Below are positions 8,440-16,530 of a stretch of 64,000 bases of DNA, piece by piece. How positions within the stretch are numbered: the first letter of the stretch is position 1; each line of letters opens with the position of its first letter. This DNA is from Roseateles sp. SL47. Lineage in GTDB: Bacteria; Pseudomonadota; Gammaproteobacteria; Burkholderiales; Burkholderiaceae_C. The notes under the pieces were generated by a model. It was not told the origin of the DNA, ran no database searches, and saw nothing but the letters and a program-made list of their open reading frames with translations. Both the position numbers and the translations under genes were made by a program. Location of the stretch: the NCBI RefSeq assembly GCF_026625885.1, contig NZ_CP113068.1, positions 3,100,001 to 3,164,000 of the forward strand. Reading direction: 5' to 3'.

Positions 8440-10716
8440 ATGAAGACAGAGTTGGGCTTGCGTGCCGAGCACGCCGCTCCCATCGTGGCCCTGCTCGATG
8501 GGGACTTGCCCAGCCGGCTGCCGTCGGCAGAGCCGGTGCGAGCCGAGGCGGTGGACCCCATCCAGCGGGCCCGTGCATTTGCCGAGCCGTTGCTGGCGGA
8601 CCACCGGCTGGATACCGGAGAGCCCGCCCTGGAGCATGCCGACGGCGTGGCCGCGATTCTGGCGGGTGTGGGGGCGGCGCCGTCGATGCGGGCAGCGTCC
8701 TACCTGGTGTACGCCGGCGACTATCTCAACAAGCCCGAAGAGATCGTGGCCAAGGCGTTTGGCGACAGCGATGCCAGCCTGGTCAGCCACACGCGCCGTC
8801 TGGTGCAGATCCAGCGCGCCGCCCGCGAGGCCAAGGTGGAGGAGCAGCGCCGCCAGGAACAGACCGAACTGGTTCGCAAAATGCTGCTGGCCTTCTCCCG
8901 CGATCTGCGGGTGGTGCTGCTGCGCCTGGCCTCCCGGCTGCAGACCTTGCGGTGGTTTGCCGCCAGCAAAACCGCCTGCCCTCGTGAGCTGGCGGCCGAA
9001 TCGCTGCAGGTGTTTGCGCCGCTGGCCAACCGCCTGGGCATCTGGCAGATCAAATGGGAGCTGGAAGACCTGTCCTTCCGTTTCCTGGAGCCGGAGCACT
9101 ACCACCAGCTCGCCAAGGGCCTGCATGAAAAGCGGGTGGAGCGTGAGCAGTCGGTGGAGGCGGTACGGTCCTCGCTGGAGCAGTCGCTGCAGGCCCAGGG
9201 CCTGCAGGCGGAAGTGCAGGGGCGGCCCAAGCATCTCTACAGCATCTGGAAGAAGATGCGCGGCAAGGGCCTCTCGCTGGAGCGGGTTTTTGACCTGCGG
9301 GCGCTGCGTGTCATCGTGCCCGAGGTGGCCGACTGTTATGCGGTCCTGGCCCGGTTGCATGAATGGTATCGGCCGGTGGATGGGGAGTTTGACGACTACA
9401 TCGCCCGGCCCAAGCCCAACGGGTATCAGTCGCTGCACACTGTGGTGATTGCCGCAGATGGACGCCCGATGGAGGTGCAGATCCGCACCCGCGCCATGCA
9501 TGAGCATGCGGAACATGGCGTGGCCGCGCATTGGGCCTACAAGGAGGCCGGCACCAAGGGCTATGCCGGTGTCACGGCCGCTGGCGAATTTGAAGAACAG
9601 GTGGCGCAGGCACGTAAAGCCGTGCTGCGGCAATTGCTGGCCTGGGAGCGCGATTTCATCGCCGAAAGCGGCCCGGCCTTTGATGACCGCATTTATGTGT
9701 TCACGCCGCAGGCGAATGTGGTGGAGCTGTGCGCCAATGCCACGGCGGTCGACTTCGCTTATGCGCTGCACACGGACCTGGGCCACCGCTGCCGGGGGGG
9801 CAAGGTGGATGGCCAGATGGTGCCGCTGAACACGCCGCTCAAGAGTGGCCAGACGGTGGAAATCGTGGCGCTGCGTGAAGGCGGCGGCCCATCGCTGGAC
9901 TGGCTCAATCCTGAGCTGGGTTATTTGCAAAGTGCGCGCAGCAAGGCCAAGGTTCGGGCCTGGTTCAATGCGCAGGCGCAGGCCCAGACCATCGCCAAGG
10001 GCCGTGAGCTGGTGGAAAAGCTGCTGCAGCGAGAGGGCAAGACCGCCATCAAGCTGGAAGACCTGGCGGGTCGCCTCGGGTTCCGCAATGCCGATGCCTT
10101 GTTTGAGGTGGTCGGCAAGGACGAGTATTCGCTGCGCAACATCGAGACCCTGCTGCGCCCCCCGGTGCAGGACCCCGATGACGATGCGCTGCTGGCGCAG
10201 CGTCACACCCGGGGGCCCGCGACCGATGGGCGCGCCCCCAAGGGAGGGGTGCTGGTGGTGGGGGTGGACTCGTTGCTGACCAGCCTGGCCCGCTGCTGCC
10301 GCCCGGCACCGCCGGACGTCATCACTGGGTATGTCACGCGGGGCAAGGGCGTGGCCATCCATCGGTCGGATTGCGCCAATTTGCGGGAGATGGCGCGCGG
10401 CGCTCCGGAGCGGGTGATTGCCGTTGCCTGGGGAGAGCCCGCCATCGACAAGGGGGGCAAGGCGCCGCAATATCCGGTGGACCTCGTTGTGGAAGCGGTA
10501 GACCGGCCTGGATTGCTGCGCGATGTGCTGGAGCTGTTTGCCAAGGACAAACTCAGCGTGATTGCGGTCAACCAGCAAAGCGGCAAAGGTAAGCCGGCAA
10601 GGTCCGACCTCTCGCGCATGAATTTCACCGTGGAAGTGAGTGATGCGCAGCGGCTGAACCAGACACTGGCGGCATTGACGCAGGTGTCGGGCGTGCGGAG
10701 CGCTCGCCGACGATGA
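8440..10716 (+). CDS. relA: RelA-type (p)ppGpp synthetase
   Basis: A 758-residue long RelA/SpoT homologue that makes the stringent-response alarmone. The N-terminal hydrolase domain is degenerate: where SpoT has the metal-binding HD pair this protein reads SYLVYAGDYL, so hydrolysis is unlikely and it should act as the synthetase-only RelA. The synthetase domain has RPKHLYSIWKKM, the VFDLRALRVIV strand and YIARPKPNGYQSLHT. Then come TGS (DRIYVFTPQANVVEL), a Cys-rich ZFD segment (LARCCRPAPPD) and a C-terminal ACT domain. ATG 8440 is preferred to the upstream TTG at 8419. A tRNA gene follows on the same strand. Confidence 0.94.
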   Translation: MKTELGLRAEHAAPIVALLDGDLPSRLPSAEPVRAEAVDPIQRARAFAEPLLADHRLDTGEPALEHADGVAAILAGVGAAPSMRAASYLVYAGDYLNKPEEIVAKAFGDSDASLVSHTRRLVQIQRAAREAKVEEQRRQEQTELVRKMLLAFSRDLRVVLLRLASRLQTLRWFAASKTACPRELAAESLQVFAPLANRLGIWQIKWELEDLSFRFLEPEHYHQLAKGLHEKRVEREQSVEAVRSSLEQSLQAQGLQAEVQGRPKHLYSIWKKMRGKGLSLERVFDLRALRVIVPEVADCYAVLARLHEWYRPVDGEFDDYIARPKPNGYQSLHTVVIAADGRPMEVQIRTRAMHEHAEHGVAAHWAYKEAGTKGYAGVTAAGEFEEQVAQARKAVLRQLLAWERDFIAESGPAFDDRIYVFTPQANVVELCANATAVDFAYALHTDLGHRCRGGKVDGQMVPLNTPLKSGQTVEIVALREGGGPSLDWLNPELGYLQSARSKAKVRAWFNAQAQAQTIAKGRELVEKLLQREGKTAIKLEDLAGRLGFRNADALFEVVGKDEYSLRNIETLLRPPVQDPDDDALLAQRHTRGPATDGRAPKGGVLVVGVDSLLTSLARCCRPAPPDVITGYVTRGKGVAIHRSDCANLREMARGAPERVIAVAWGEPAIDKGGKAPQYPVDLVVEAVDRPGLLRDVLELFAKDKLSVIAVNQQSGKGKPARSDLSRMNFTVEVSDAQRLNQTLAALTQVSGVRSARRR

Positions 10717-10818
10717 CGGTACTGGCCGTGCGCAACAGTATGAGGCGTACGCTAATCGCGCAGATCTTCTTGTTTTGTCGCACAACCTCAATTTCCGGGC
10801 TATACTGCGAAGCTCTTC

Positions 10819-10895
10819 AGGCGCATAGCTCAGTTGGTTAGAGCACCACCTTGACATGGTGGGGGTCGTTGGTTCGAATCCAATTGCGCCTACCA
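10819..10895 (+). tRNA. tRNA-Val (anticodon GAC)
   Basis: A 77-nt cloverleaf with encoded 3' ACCA. Acceptor AGGCGCA (10819-10825) pairs with TGCGCCT (10885-10891). The D arm is GCTC...GAGC, the anticodon stem CCACC/GGTGG encloses loop TTGACAT with anticodon GAC, and the T arm has the TTCGAAT loop. The body closely matches the usual bacterial valine tRNA. Confidence 0.97.
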
Positions 10896-10985
10896 GAATT
10901 CCGACCCCGGTCAATCGCTGCCACGCAGCAGATTGCCGGGGTTTTCGCATTTCTAGTTCGGCCTTGCGATGTTCATGATTCTCGC

Positions 10986-11015
10986 GAGGCGAGGCGAGGC
11001 GAGGCGAGGCGAGGC
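10986..11015 (+). repeat. 5-bp tandem repeat (GAGGC x6)
   Basis: Six perfect contiguous copies of GAGGC in the non-coding region downstream of tRNA-Val. Confidence 0.95.
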
Positions 11016-11142
11016 TGGCCTGGCCACGCCTGGTCTAGCCTGGTCGTAGGCCGCGCCAGATGGAGTGGATCAGGAATGCATCAGGAATGGATCAGCCGTT
11101 TACGCGCGGCGCGGCGCGGCGGGCGGAATGAGGAATGCCGGC

Positions 11143-11180
11143 TGCCAGGTGCCAGGTGCCAGGTGCCAGGTGCCAGGTGC
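11143..11180 (+). repeat. 7-bp tandem repeat (TGCCAGG x5)
   Basis: Five perfect copies of TGCCAGG followed by a partial sixth. It has the same period as the TGCCACC array at 3171, and differs from it in the last bases of the unit. Confidence 0.95.
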
Positions 11181-11452
11181 AGAGTTCCTCATGTCGGTCG
11201 CCGAAGCGATGAATTGCGGGTTGAAGGGTTGCCGGGTTGTCGGGTTGTCGGGGTGATTTGATCATCCTCAACAGCTTTCAACGCTGATGAGTCACCGATT
11301 TTGTTGACGCTCGCAAAAAATCAGCCATTTCCAGCGTCTTTATCATTCATGGCGACCTGCGGGCATCACTCCTCGCAGATCGTCCCCCGTCCCCCCGTCC
11401 CCCCCCTTTCCCCATCTCCGCTCACCCGGATTCACCTCCGCACAGTCCTCCC

Positions 11453-12880
11453 ATGTTGTCTTCTGCTGGCCTGGCATCGCTTCGCACGCTTGCACGGTAT
11501 GCCGCTGCCATCGGGTTATGGGGGATGGGCTGGGGCGCTCGGGCCGCCCTGATTGGCGTCCTGCCGCCGCAAGGCTTCCCGTTTCTGACATTCTTTCCGG
11601 CGGTGATGCTGGCGACCTATCTGTTCGGCATCGGCCCGGGCCTCCTGTGCGCCGCGCTGAGTGTGGCGGCCGCCTATGCGTCGTTCTTCCCGCACCGTCC
11701 GGATGGTTTTCTGGCCCTGGACAGCGGCGACCTGATCGCCCTTGTGTTTTTCAGCTCGATCCTGGTGATCGACTGCCTGATTCTTCATTTGCTGGCCCGC
11801 TCCAAACAGCTGGCCGCCCAGCGCGAAAAGGATCTGGTGGAGATCACCAACAATTCGCCGGACATCCTGACGAGATTCGACCGGCAATATCGCCATCTGT
11901 TTGTCAGCGGCGCGGTGGTGCGCCTCACCGGCCGGCCGGTGTCCGATTTTCTCGGCAAGTCCAATCTGGAGATGGGCATGCCACCGGAGCTCTGCGCGCA
12001 GTGGCACGCGTCTCTGGAAGCTGTGTTTCGCACGGCAAAGCCGCTGACCTTGAAGTTCGACTACGCCGGGCTCACCTTTGCCACCCAACTGGTGCCGGAA
12101 TTCAGCGATGTGGATGGCAGCGTGAAGTCGGTCCTGGGAGTCACCCGCGATGTGAGCGAGGTGGCTCGCCATGAGCGCGCACTGGAGGCCAATGATCGCC
12201 TCAAGGACGAACTGCTCGCCACCGTGGCCCATGAATTGCGCAATCCCATTGCGACCATGAGTTCCGGCCTGCAGGTGCTGGAGCGCGAACCCGGCTTGTC
12301 CAGCTCCGCCGCGCGATCGCTCGCGGCGATGCGGCGCCAGACCCATCAGATGACGCGGCTGGTGGGCGACCTGATGGACCTCACCCGGATTCGCGCCCGT
12401 CTGCTGGACATCTCCCAAACAGAACTCGAGCTGCGGCAGATCATCGATGCCGCCGTGGAATGCTGTCATGAGTCGAGCATGCGCAGCCAGAGCCAGATCC
12501 ACCTGGCGTGGCCGGACGCGCCGATGTGGGTGATGGGCGACGCGGGACGGCTGATCCAGGTCTTCACCAACCTGTTGTCCAACGCCATCAAGTTCAGCCC
12601 GGACGGCGCAAGCGTGACGGTCAGCGGCAGCACCTCCGGCCCGCTTCATACCGTGGTGGTCAGCGACCATGGTGCCGGTATTGAAGCCGACATGCTCTAC
12701 ACGGTGTTTGAACCCTTTGTTCAGGCGCCAGCCGGTCGCTCCCGGCAAACCGGGCTGGGCATTGGGCTGGCCCTGGTCAAAACCCTGGTGGATGTGCATG
12801 GCGGCAAAGTCTGGGCCACCAGCGACGGACCCGGTCAGGGGGCTTCCTTCTTTGTGCAGTTGCCCGTAGCGCCGCGCTGA
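11453..12880 (+). CDS. Membrane-anchored PAS sensor histidine kinase
   Basis: A 475-residue hybrid-free sensor kinase. Residues 1 to about 120 contain four hydrophobic segments with FFPAVMLATYLFG, matching the DUF4118 (KdpD-like) membrane module. A PAS domain follows (about 130-235: ITNNSPDILTRFDRQYRHLFVSGAV, ending GVTRDVSE), then a HisKA domain with LLATVAHELRNPIATM, and an HATPase domain with NLLSNAIKFS, DHGAGIE and GLGIGLALVK. The kinase core is of the PAS/HisKA type often found alone, and no response regulator gene is adjacent. It sits just upstream of the low-oxygen/stress group, so sensing of redox or envelope state is plausible but unproven. The start ATG at 11453 follows a C-rich leader. 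Confidence 0.88.
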   Translation: MLSSAGLASLRTLARYAAAIGLWGMGWGARAALIGVLPPQGFPFLTFFPAVMLATYLFGIGPGLLCAALSVAAAYASFFPHRPDGFLALDSGDLIALVFFSSILVIDCLILHLLARSKQLAAQREKDLVEITNNSPDILTRFDRQYRHLFVSGAVVRLTGRPVSDFLGKSNLEMGMPPELCAQWHASLEAVFRTAKPLTLKFDYAGLTFATQLVPEFSDVDGSVKSVLGVTRDVSEVARHERALEANDRLKDELLATVAHELRNPIATMSSGLQVLEREPGLSSSAARSLAAMRRQTHQMTRLVGDLMDLTRIRARLLDISQTELELRQIIDAAVECCHESSMRSQSQIHLAWPDAPMWVMGDAGRLIQVFTNLLSNAIKFSPDGASVTVSGSTSGPLHTVVVSDHGAGIEADMLYTVFEPFVQAPAGRSRQTGLGIGLALVKTLVDVHGGKVWATSDGPGQGASFFVQLPVAPR

Positions 12881-12922
12881 GGTCGGTCCTTCAGGGGCGT
12901 GCTCGCCTCGTTTGTCCCTAGT

Positions 12923-12936
12923 TTGATCCATCGCAA
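12923..12936 (+). promoter_or_regulatory. FNR/ANR-like site upstream of the DUF2892-adhP-usp operon
   Basis: TTGATCCATCGCAA matches the FNR-type palindrome TTGAT-N4-ATCAA in the first half-site and three of five bases in the second. It ends 67 bp before the DUF2892 start, a distance compatible with a class II (-41.5) activator site. A near-identical site lies upstream of the usp gene at 15683. Confidence 0.6.
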
Positions 12937-13003
12937 TCCCATGTGAGGCGAGTAGGCCTACGCTGGAGACATTCCCGTGCTCGGGACCTTCAAGGAGTTT
13001 GCG

Positions 13004-13183
13004 ATGATGGACGTGAACGTGGGTGCTGCCGAACGATTCCTCCGCGTCGGCGCTGGTGCGAGCCTCATGCTGGCCACTGCGCTGGGTTGGATTGGCCTCT
13101 GGGGCTTTCTGGGTGTGGTGCCGTTGCTGACCGGCCTGGCCGGGTACTGCCCCCTCTACACCGTGATTCACCGCAGCCACTGA
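13004..13183 (+). CDS. Small DUF2892 inner-membrane protein
   Basis: A 59-residue protein with two hydrophobic stretches (about 17-29 and 33-46) joined by a short turn. The N-terminal NVGAAERFLRVGAGA and the GYCPLYTVI end fit the DUF2892 family, also found as the membrane tail of YgaP-type rhodaneses. AAGGAG at 12992-12997 stands six bases before the ATG at 13004, which fixes the start. It opens a tight operon: adhP begins 12 bp after its stop. Such small proteins often travel with sulfide or low-oxygen genes, and the FNR-like site upstream agrees with this. Biochemical role unknown. Confidence 0.85.
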   Translation: MMDVNVGAAERFLRVGAGASLMLATALGWIGLWGFLGVVPLLTGLAGYCPLYTVIHRSH

Positions 13184-13195
13184 CCGGAGCAACCC

Positions 13196-14218
13196 ATGAG
13201 AACCATGAAAGCTGCAGTTGTCCACGCCTTCGGTGAACCGCTGGTTCTGGAAGAGCGCCCCATTCCCGAGGTGCCACCGGGTCAGGTGCTCGTTAAGCTG
13301 GCCGCTTGCGGCGTCTGCCATACCGACCTGCATGCGGCCGACGGCGACTGGCCGGTCAAACCGCAACTGCCCTTTATCCCCGGCCATGAAGGCGTGGGCA
13401 CCGTGGCGGCAGTGGGCGCGGGGGTGAAAGACATTCGCGAAGGAGACCGCGTGGGCGTGCCCTGGCTGCACACCGCCTGCGGCCACTGCGAGCACTGCCT
13501 CACCGGCTGGGAAACCCTCTGCGATCACCAGCAGATGACCGGCTACACGGTCAACGGCGGCTTTGCGGAGTTTGTGCTGGCCGACCCCGCTTACGTCGGC
13601 CATCTCCCTGCCCGAGGCTCGTTTGAGGCGCTGGCCCCCATCCTTTGCGCGGGGGTGACGGTCTACAAGGGGCTCAAGGTGCTGGACGCCCGCCCGGGGC
13701 AATGGGTGGCCGTGGTGGGTGCTGGCGGCCTGGGCCACCTGGCCATTCAATATGCCAAGGCCATGGGCTTCCATGTGGCTGCGGTGGATGTGGATCCGGC
13801 CAAGCTGACCCTGGCATCGCGGCTGGGCGCGGAGCTGTGCATCAATGCAGGGGACGAAGACCCCGCCGCCGCGCTGCATCGGGAAGTGCAGGGCGTGCAT
13901 GGGGCGCTGGTGACGGCGGTGTCGCGGCAATCGTTCAGCCAGTCGCTGGGCATGCTGCGCAAGCGGGGCACGATGTCCATGGTCGGGCTGCCTCCCGGCG
14001 ACTTCGCCTTGCCCATCTTTGACATGGTGCTGAATGCCAAGACGGTGCGCGGCTCCATCGTGGGCACCCGTCAGGACTTGAACGAGGCGCTGCAGTTCGC
14101 CGACGAAGGGAAGGTCCATGCGGAAACGACCCGCTATGGACTCGATGACATCAACAGGGTCCTGGATGCACTTCGGCATGGCCATATTGAAGGCCGTGCC
14201 GTGCTGACCTTCCCCTGA
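13196..14218 (+). CDS. adhP: Zinc-dependent alcohol dehydrogenase, AdhP type
   Basis: A 340-residue medium-chain dehydrogenase that oxidises primary alcohols or reduces aldehydes with NAD. Catalytic zinc ligands are in ACGVCHTDLH (Cys) and GHEGVG (His-Glu); the structural zinc lobe CGHCEHCLTGWETLC keeps all four cysteines. The nucleotide-binding motif VVGAGGLGHLA and the DVD at the end of the second strand indicate NAD preference. The ATG at 13196 has GGAG upstream. It is the middle gene of DUF2892-adhP-usp. This operon type is usual in anaerobic-regulator regulons of beta- and gammaproteobacteria, where it helps dispose of reducing power or aldehyde. Confidence 0.92.
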   Translation: MRTMKAAVVHAFGEPLVLEERPIPEVPPGQVLVKLAACGVCHTDLHAADGDWPVKPQLPFIPGHEGVGTVAAVGAGVKDIREGDRVGVPWLHTACGHCEHCLTGWETLCDHQQMTGYTVNGGFAEFVLADPAYVGHLPARGSFEALAPILCAGVTVYKGLKVLDARPGQWVAVVGAGGLGHLAIQYAKAMGFHVAAVDVDPAKLTLASRLGAELCINAGDEDPAAALHREVQGVHGALVTAVSRQSFSQSLGMLRKRGTMSMVGLPPGDFALPIFDMVLNAKTVRGSIVGTRQDLNEALQFADEGKVHAETTRYGLDDINRVLDALRHGHIEGRAVLTFP

Positions 14219-14248
14219 ACCCTTCCAGTCCCCCGAAAGGACCTGAAC

Positions 14249-15085
14249 ATGACCTACAGAACGGTGATGGTGGCCCTGGATGGCAGCCCCGCCAGCACGG
14301 CGCGGGTGGATGTGGCCATCGGGCTGGCCCAGGACTTCGATGCCCATCTCATCGGCGTGGCGCCCACTGGGTGGGTCGATCCGCCGGTGGACCCCTCCGC
14401 TGCCGCATCGCTGGTGGAATACGGGCCCTCGGCCTGGGAACTCCTGATCGATGCAGCTGAAGCGGCCGCCGACGAATTCCGGTTGCGCTGCCAGGCATCC
14501 CGGCTTCCTTCGTTTGAGGCGATGGCAGACCAGGCTGCGGTGGCATCGTCCCTCGCCGACCGGGCGCATTGTGCCGACCTGCTGGTGATGAGCCAGCCCG
14601 ACCCGGATCAACCCGGCCATCGGCAAGACCGTGCAGCGCTGGAGCAGGTGCTGTTGCACAGCGCCCGGCCGGTGCTGGTGGTTCCCTACACCCATCAAGG
14701 TCCTATGCGCTGGCAGCAGATGCTGGTCGGCTGGGATGAAAGCCGGGAAGCCGTGCGCGCCATGACGGACGCGTTGCCGTTGTTGCGCAAGGCGGAGAAG
14801 GTGCTGCTGGCCCACTGGCGGCAGGATCCGGATGGCGGGCGTGTCCTGCAGCGGCTGCACAGCATGCGGCAGTGGCTGGCGTTTCAAGGGGTGGAAGCGC
14901 AACCGCAGGACCTGGTCACCCGCCTGGCGGTGGGGGAGGCGATGCTGTCGGCGGCTGCGGACAGCGGAACCGATCTGATCGTCATGGGGGCTTACAGCCA
15001 CGCGCGCTGGGCCGAAGTACTGTTTGGCGGGGCGTCCCGGACGCTGCTGGACGCCATGACGGTGCCGGTGCTGATGTCACATTGA
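14249..15085 (+). CDS. Tandem universal stress protein
   Basis: A 278-residue protein made of two Usp domains. The first starts RTVMVALDGSPAS (residues 4-16) and ends in RPVLVVPYT near 148; the second starts MLVGWDESREA near 158 and ends with the nucleotide-binding GAYSHARWAEVLFGGASRTLL and TVPVLMSH. The glycine-rich G-x2-G-x9-G(S) ATP loop is recognisable only in the second half, so the first may not bind nucleotide. It is the last gene of the operon with adhP, 30 bp downstream. In related bacteria such tandem Usps are induced by oxygen limitation; the FNR-like site ahead of the operon fits. Confidence 0.88.
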   Translation: MTYRTVMVALDGSPASTARVDVAIGLAQDFDAHLIGVAPTGWVDPPVDPSAAASLVEYGPSAWELLIDAAEAAADEFRLRCQASRLPSFEAMADQAAVASSLADRAHCADLLVMSQPDPDQPGHRQDRAALEQVLLHSARPVLVVPYTHQGPMRWQQMLVGWDESREAVRAMTDALPLLRKAEKVLLAHWRQDPDGGRVLQRLHSMRQWLAFQGVEAQPQDLVTRLAVGEAMLSAAADSGTDLIVMGAYSHARWAEVLFGGASRTLLDAMTVPVLMSH

Positions 15086-15227
15086 GGCACCACCGCTGTG
15101 GGGGCCGCTGGCCGTTGTTCAAGGTGAGCGGCTGACGCAACACTTCCTCAGCGACACGTCCTCAATGTGACAGCAGCAACGGCCACCTCCTGCACGGCAA
15201 TGCAGGGCCAGGGGGCCAGCGCCCGGT

Positions 15228-15683
15228 TCATGTCGCGGAGCTGGGTTCCTTGACGATCAGCACCGGCACCGGAGAGAGTCGGGCCACCAGTTCAGCGTCG
15301 CTGCCCAACAGCGCGCGGCTCACACCGCGCCGCCCATGCGAGCCGATGACGATCAGCCCGGCATGCTCACGCTCCGCATGCGCCACGATGACTTCCGCCG
15401 TTCGGCGCCCATCTGCTTCCAGAATGGCGCAGTCACAGGGCAGATCCGCCTGCGTCACCCGCGCGCGCGCCTTGGCGAGCACCAGCTCGGCTTCGGTTTG
15501 TCTGGCCTGCCGCGAGGCTTCCAGCATGGCGCCGCTGGACATCTCCACATCCAGTGGCAGGTCATCAAGCACCAGCGTCAGCATGAGTTCGGTGGGCTGG
15601 CCGCGAGCCAGACCCAGCGCCGTATTCAGCGCGGCCAGGGAGGGGGAACTCCCGTCGTAGGCAACCAGCATCTTGCGGAACAT
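15228..15683 (-). CDS. Universal stress protein, UspA family
   Basis: A 151-residue single-domain Usp. It begins FRKMLVAYDGSSPS and has the full ATP-binding signature GSHGRRGVSRALLGSDAELV before the last strand SPVPVLIVKE. The ATG at 15683 is chosen over the longer in-frame start because AAGGAG lies six bases upstream of it. It converges with the tandem-usp operon. An FNR/ANR-like palindrome 71 bp upstream (15755-15768) is nearly the same as the one before the DUF2892 gene, so both transcripts are probably switched on together under low oxygen. Confidence 0.9.
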   Translation of the reverse strand: MFRKMLVAYDGSSPSLAALNTALGLARGQPTELMLTLVLDDLPLDVEMSSGAMLEASRQARQTEAELVLAKARARVTQADLPCDCAILEADGRRTAEVIVAHAEREHAGLIVIGSHGRRGVSRALLGSDAELVARLSPVPVLIVKEPSSAT

Positions 15684-15754
15684 GGCAGTCTCCTTGAGCA
15701 AAACCATTGTTGTTCCGTGAACCACGCGGTGTCATCGCTGTGGGACCCGCAACT

Positions 15755-15768
15755 TTGCGATCGATCAA
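15755..15768 (-). promoter_or_regulatory. FNR/ANR-like site upstream of usp
   Basis: Read on the minus strand the sequence is TTGATCGATCGCAA, differing from the 12923 site by one base. It lies 71 bp before the usp start at 15683, the same geometry as the other copy (67 bp). Two matched copies at matched distance make chance unlikely. Confidence 0.62.
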
Positions 15769-15798
15769 TTTCAAATGGAACTGCCCCGCAGCGCCACT

Positions 15799-16260
15799 TC
15801 AATCGCTCCCGGGAGCCTCCGAAGGCCCGATGAGCAGCACTGGAACGCTGCTGTCCCGCAGCACGATCATGGCGTCCCCACCGAGCAGCATGCGGGAGAT
15901 GCCTCTGCGTCCGTGGGTGCCCATGACGATGACGTCCGCCTTCAGTTCCTTCACCTGGCGCACGATCTCGGCGCCCGCATGGGGCTCCAGACATTCCTTG
16001 AGCACGTTGGACACGGGCACACCAGCCTCCTGTACCTGTGCGGCCGCCGACGCCAGCAGGTCTTGGGCGACCGCGCGCCGCGGCTGCAGCTCCATTTCCA
16101 ACTGGCCGCTCCAGCCAGAGTGACCAAAAAACGGATAGACATCCAGCACATGCAGCAGCGTGATGCGGGCGCCAAGGGCCTTGGCCAGGCCAATGGCTTC
16201 CCGCAGGCCACGCCCCGAAGTTGCGCTGCCGTCAATCGGGGCCAGAAGGTGTTGGTACAT
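15799..16260 (-). CDS. Universal stress protein, UspA family
   Basis: A 153-residue Usp, YQHLLAPIDGSATSGRG at the start and the nucleotide loop GTHGRRGISRMLLGGDAMIV near the end, with PVLLIGPS as last strand. It is upstream of, and on the same strand as, the usp ending at 15228, separated by about 115 bp that hold the FNR-like site; the two therefore probably have separate promoters. No clear FNR site was seen ahead of this gene, only a TTGCG-type inverted pair near 16381-16394. Together with the tandem Usp this makes four Usp domains in 2 kb. Confidence 0.9.
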   Translation of the reverse strand: MYQHLLAPIDGSATSGRGLREAIGLAKALGARITLLHVLDVYPFFGHSGWSGQLEMELQPRRAVAQDLLASAAAQVQEAGVPVSNVLKECLEPHAGAEIVRQVKELKADVIVMGTHGRRGISRMLLGGDAMIVLRDSSVPVLLIGPSEAPGSD

Positions 16261-16449
16261 GAGGAAGCTCCAGAAAGGCGGATCGGAACAGATGCGCCCT
16301 TGCGCGGTGCTTCACGGTTGCGTGACCGTCAGCGTCGCCAGGGATGGATGGGAGCATGCACCCTCGCTGCCACGGCCACAATGCGTTCGCGCAAGTTATG
16401 GCGACGCCGCTGACCCGTCTGAAGGCTAGAGGCGGCGGCTGAGAGCCGC

Positions 16450-16520
16450 CCATGGCCGCTCATTGCCGCTCATTGCCGCTCATAGCCGGTCATCGGCGCT
16501 CATCGGCGCTTATGGCCCTG
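16450..16520 (+). repeat. Degenerate 11-bp tandem repeat
   Basis: About six imperfect copies of GCCGCTCATTG/GCGCTCATCGG type units between the usp and flavin-reductase genes. No gene in this 270-bp gap. Confidence 0.75.
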
Positions 16521-16530
16521 TAGGCGACCC

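Larger units (their letters stand above)
10896..11452. other. Gene-free stretch with simple repeats after tRNA-Val
   Basis: About 560 bp without a credible gene. It holds three short arrays: six copies of GAGGC at 10986-11015, a GC-only CGCGG run near 11104, and five copies of TGCCAGG at 11143-11177, plus a GGGTTGTC pair near 11230. No integrase or attachment-site duplication of the tRNA 3' end was seen. Confidence 0.7.

Noticed and set aside
8011..10950. A 979-codon open frame on the minus strand
   Set aside because: It is antisense to the clear relA gene and tRNA-Val; its composition is the mirror of GC-rich codon bias and it has no domain pattern.
10986..11180. CRISPR-like repeats
   Set aside because: The units are 5-7 bp in head-to-tail arrays without spacers; no cas gene is present.
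10819..11452. Genomic island inserted at tRNA-Val
   Set aside because: No integrase and no duplicated tRNA 3' end were seen; the next genes are ordinary.
14349..14546. Small minus-strand frame within usp
   Set aside because: Fully antisense to the tandem Usp with no ribosome site.
11516..15001. A 1161-codon minus-strand open frame
   Set aside because: It runs antisense to four well-supported genes (kinase, DUF2892, adhP, usp). It is His/Gln/Arg-rich shadow sequence.
16381..16394. FNR site upstream of the usp gene at 16260
   Set aside because: Only a TTGCG/CGCAT inverted pair is present, more than 120 bp upstream; both half-sites depart from consensus.
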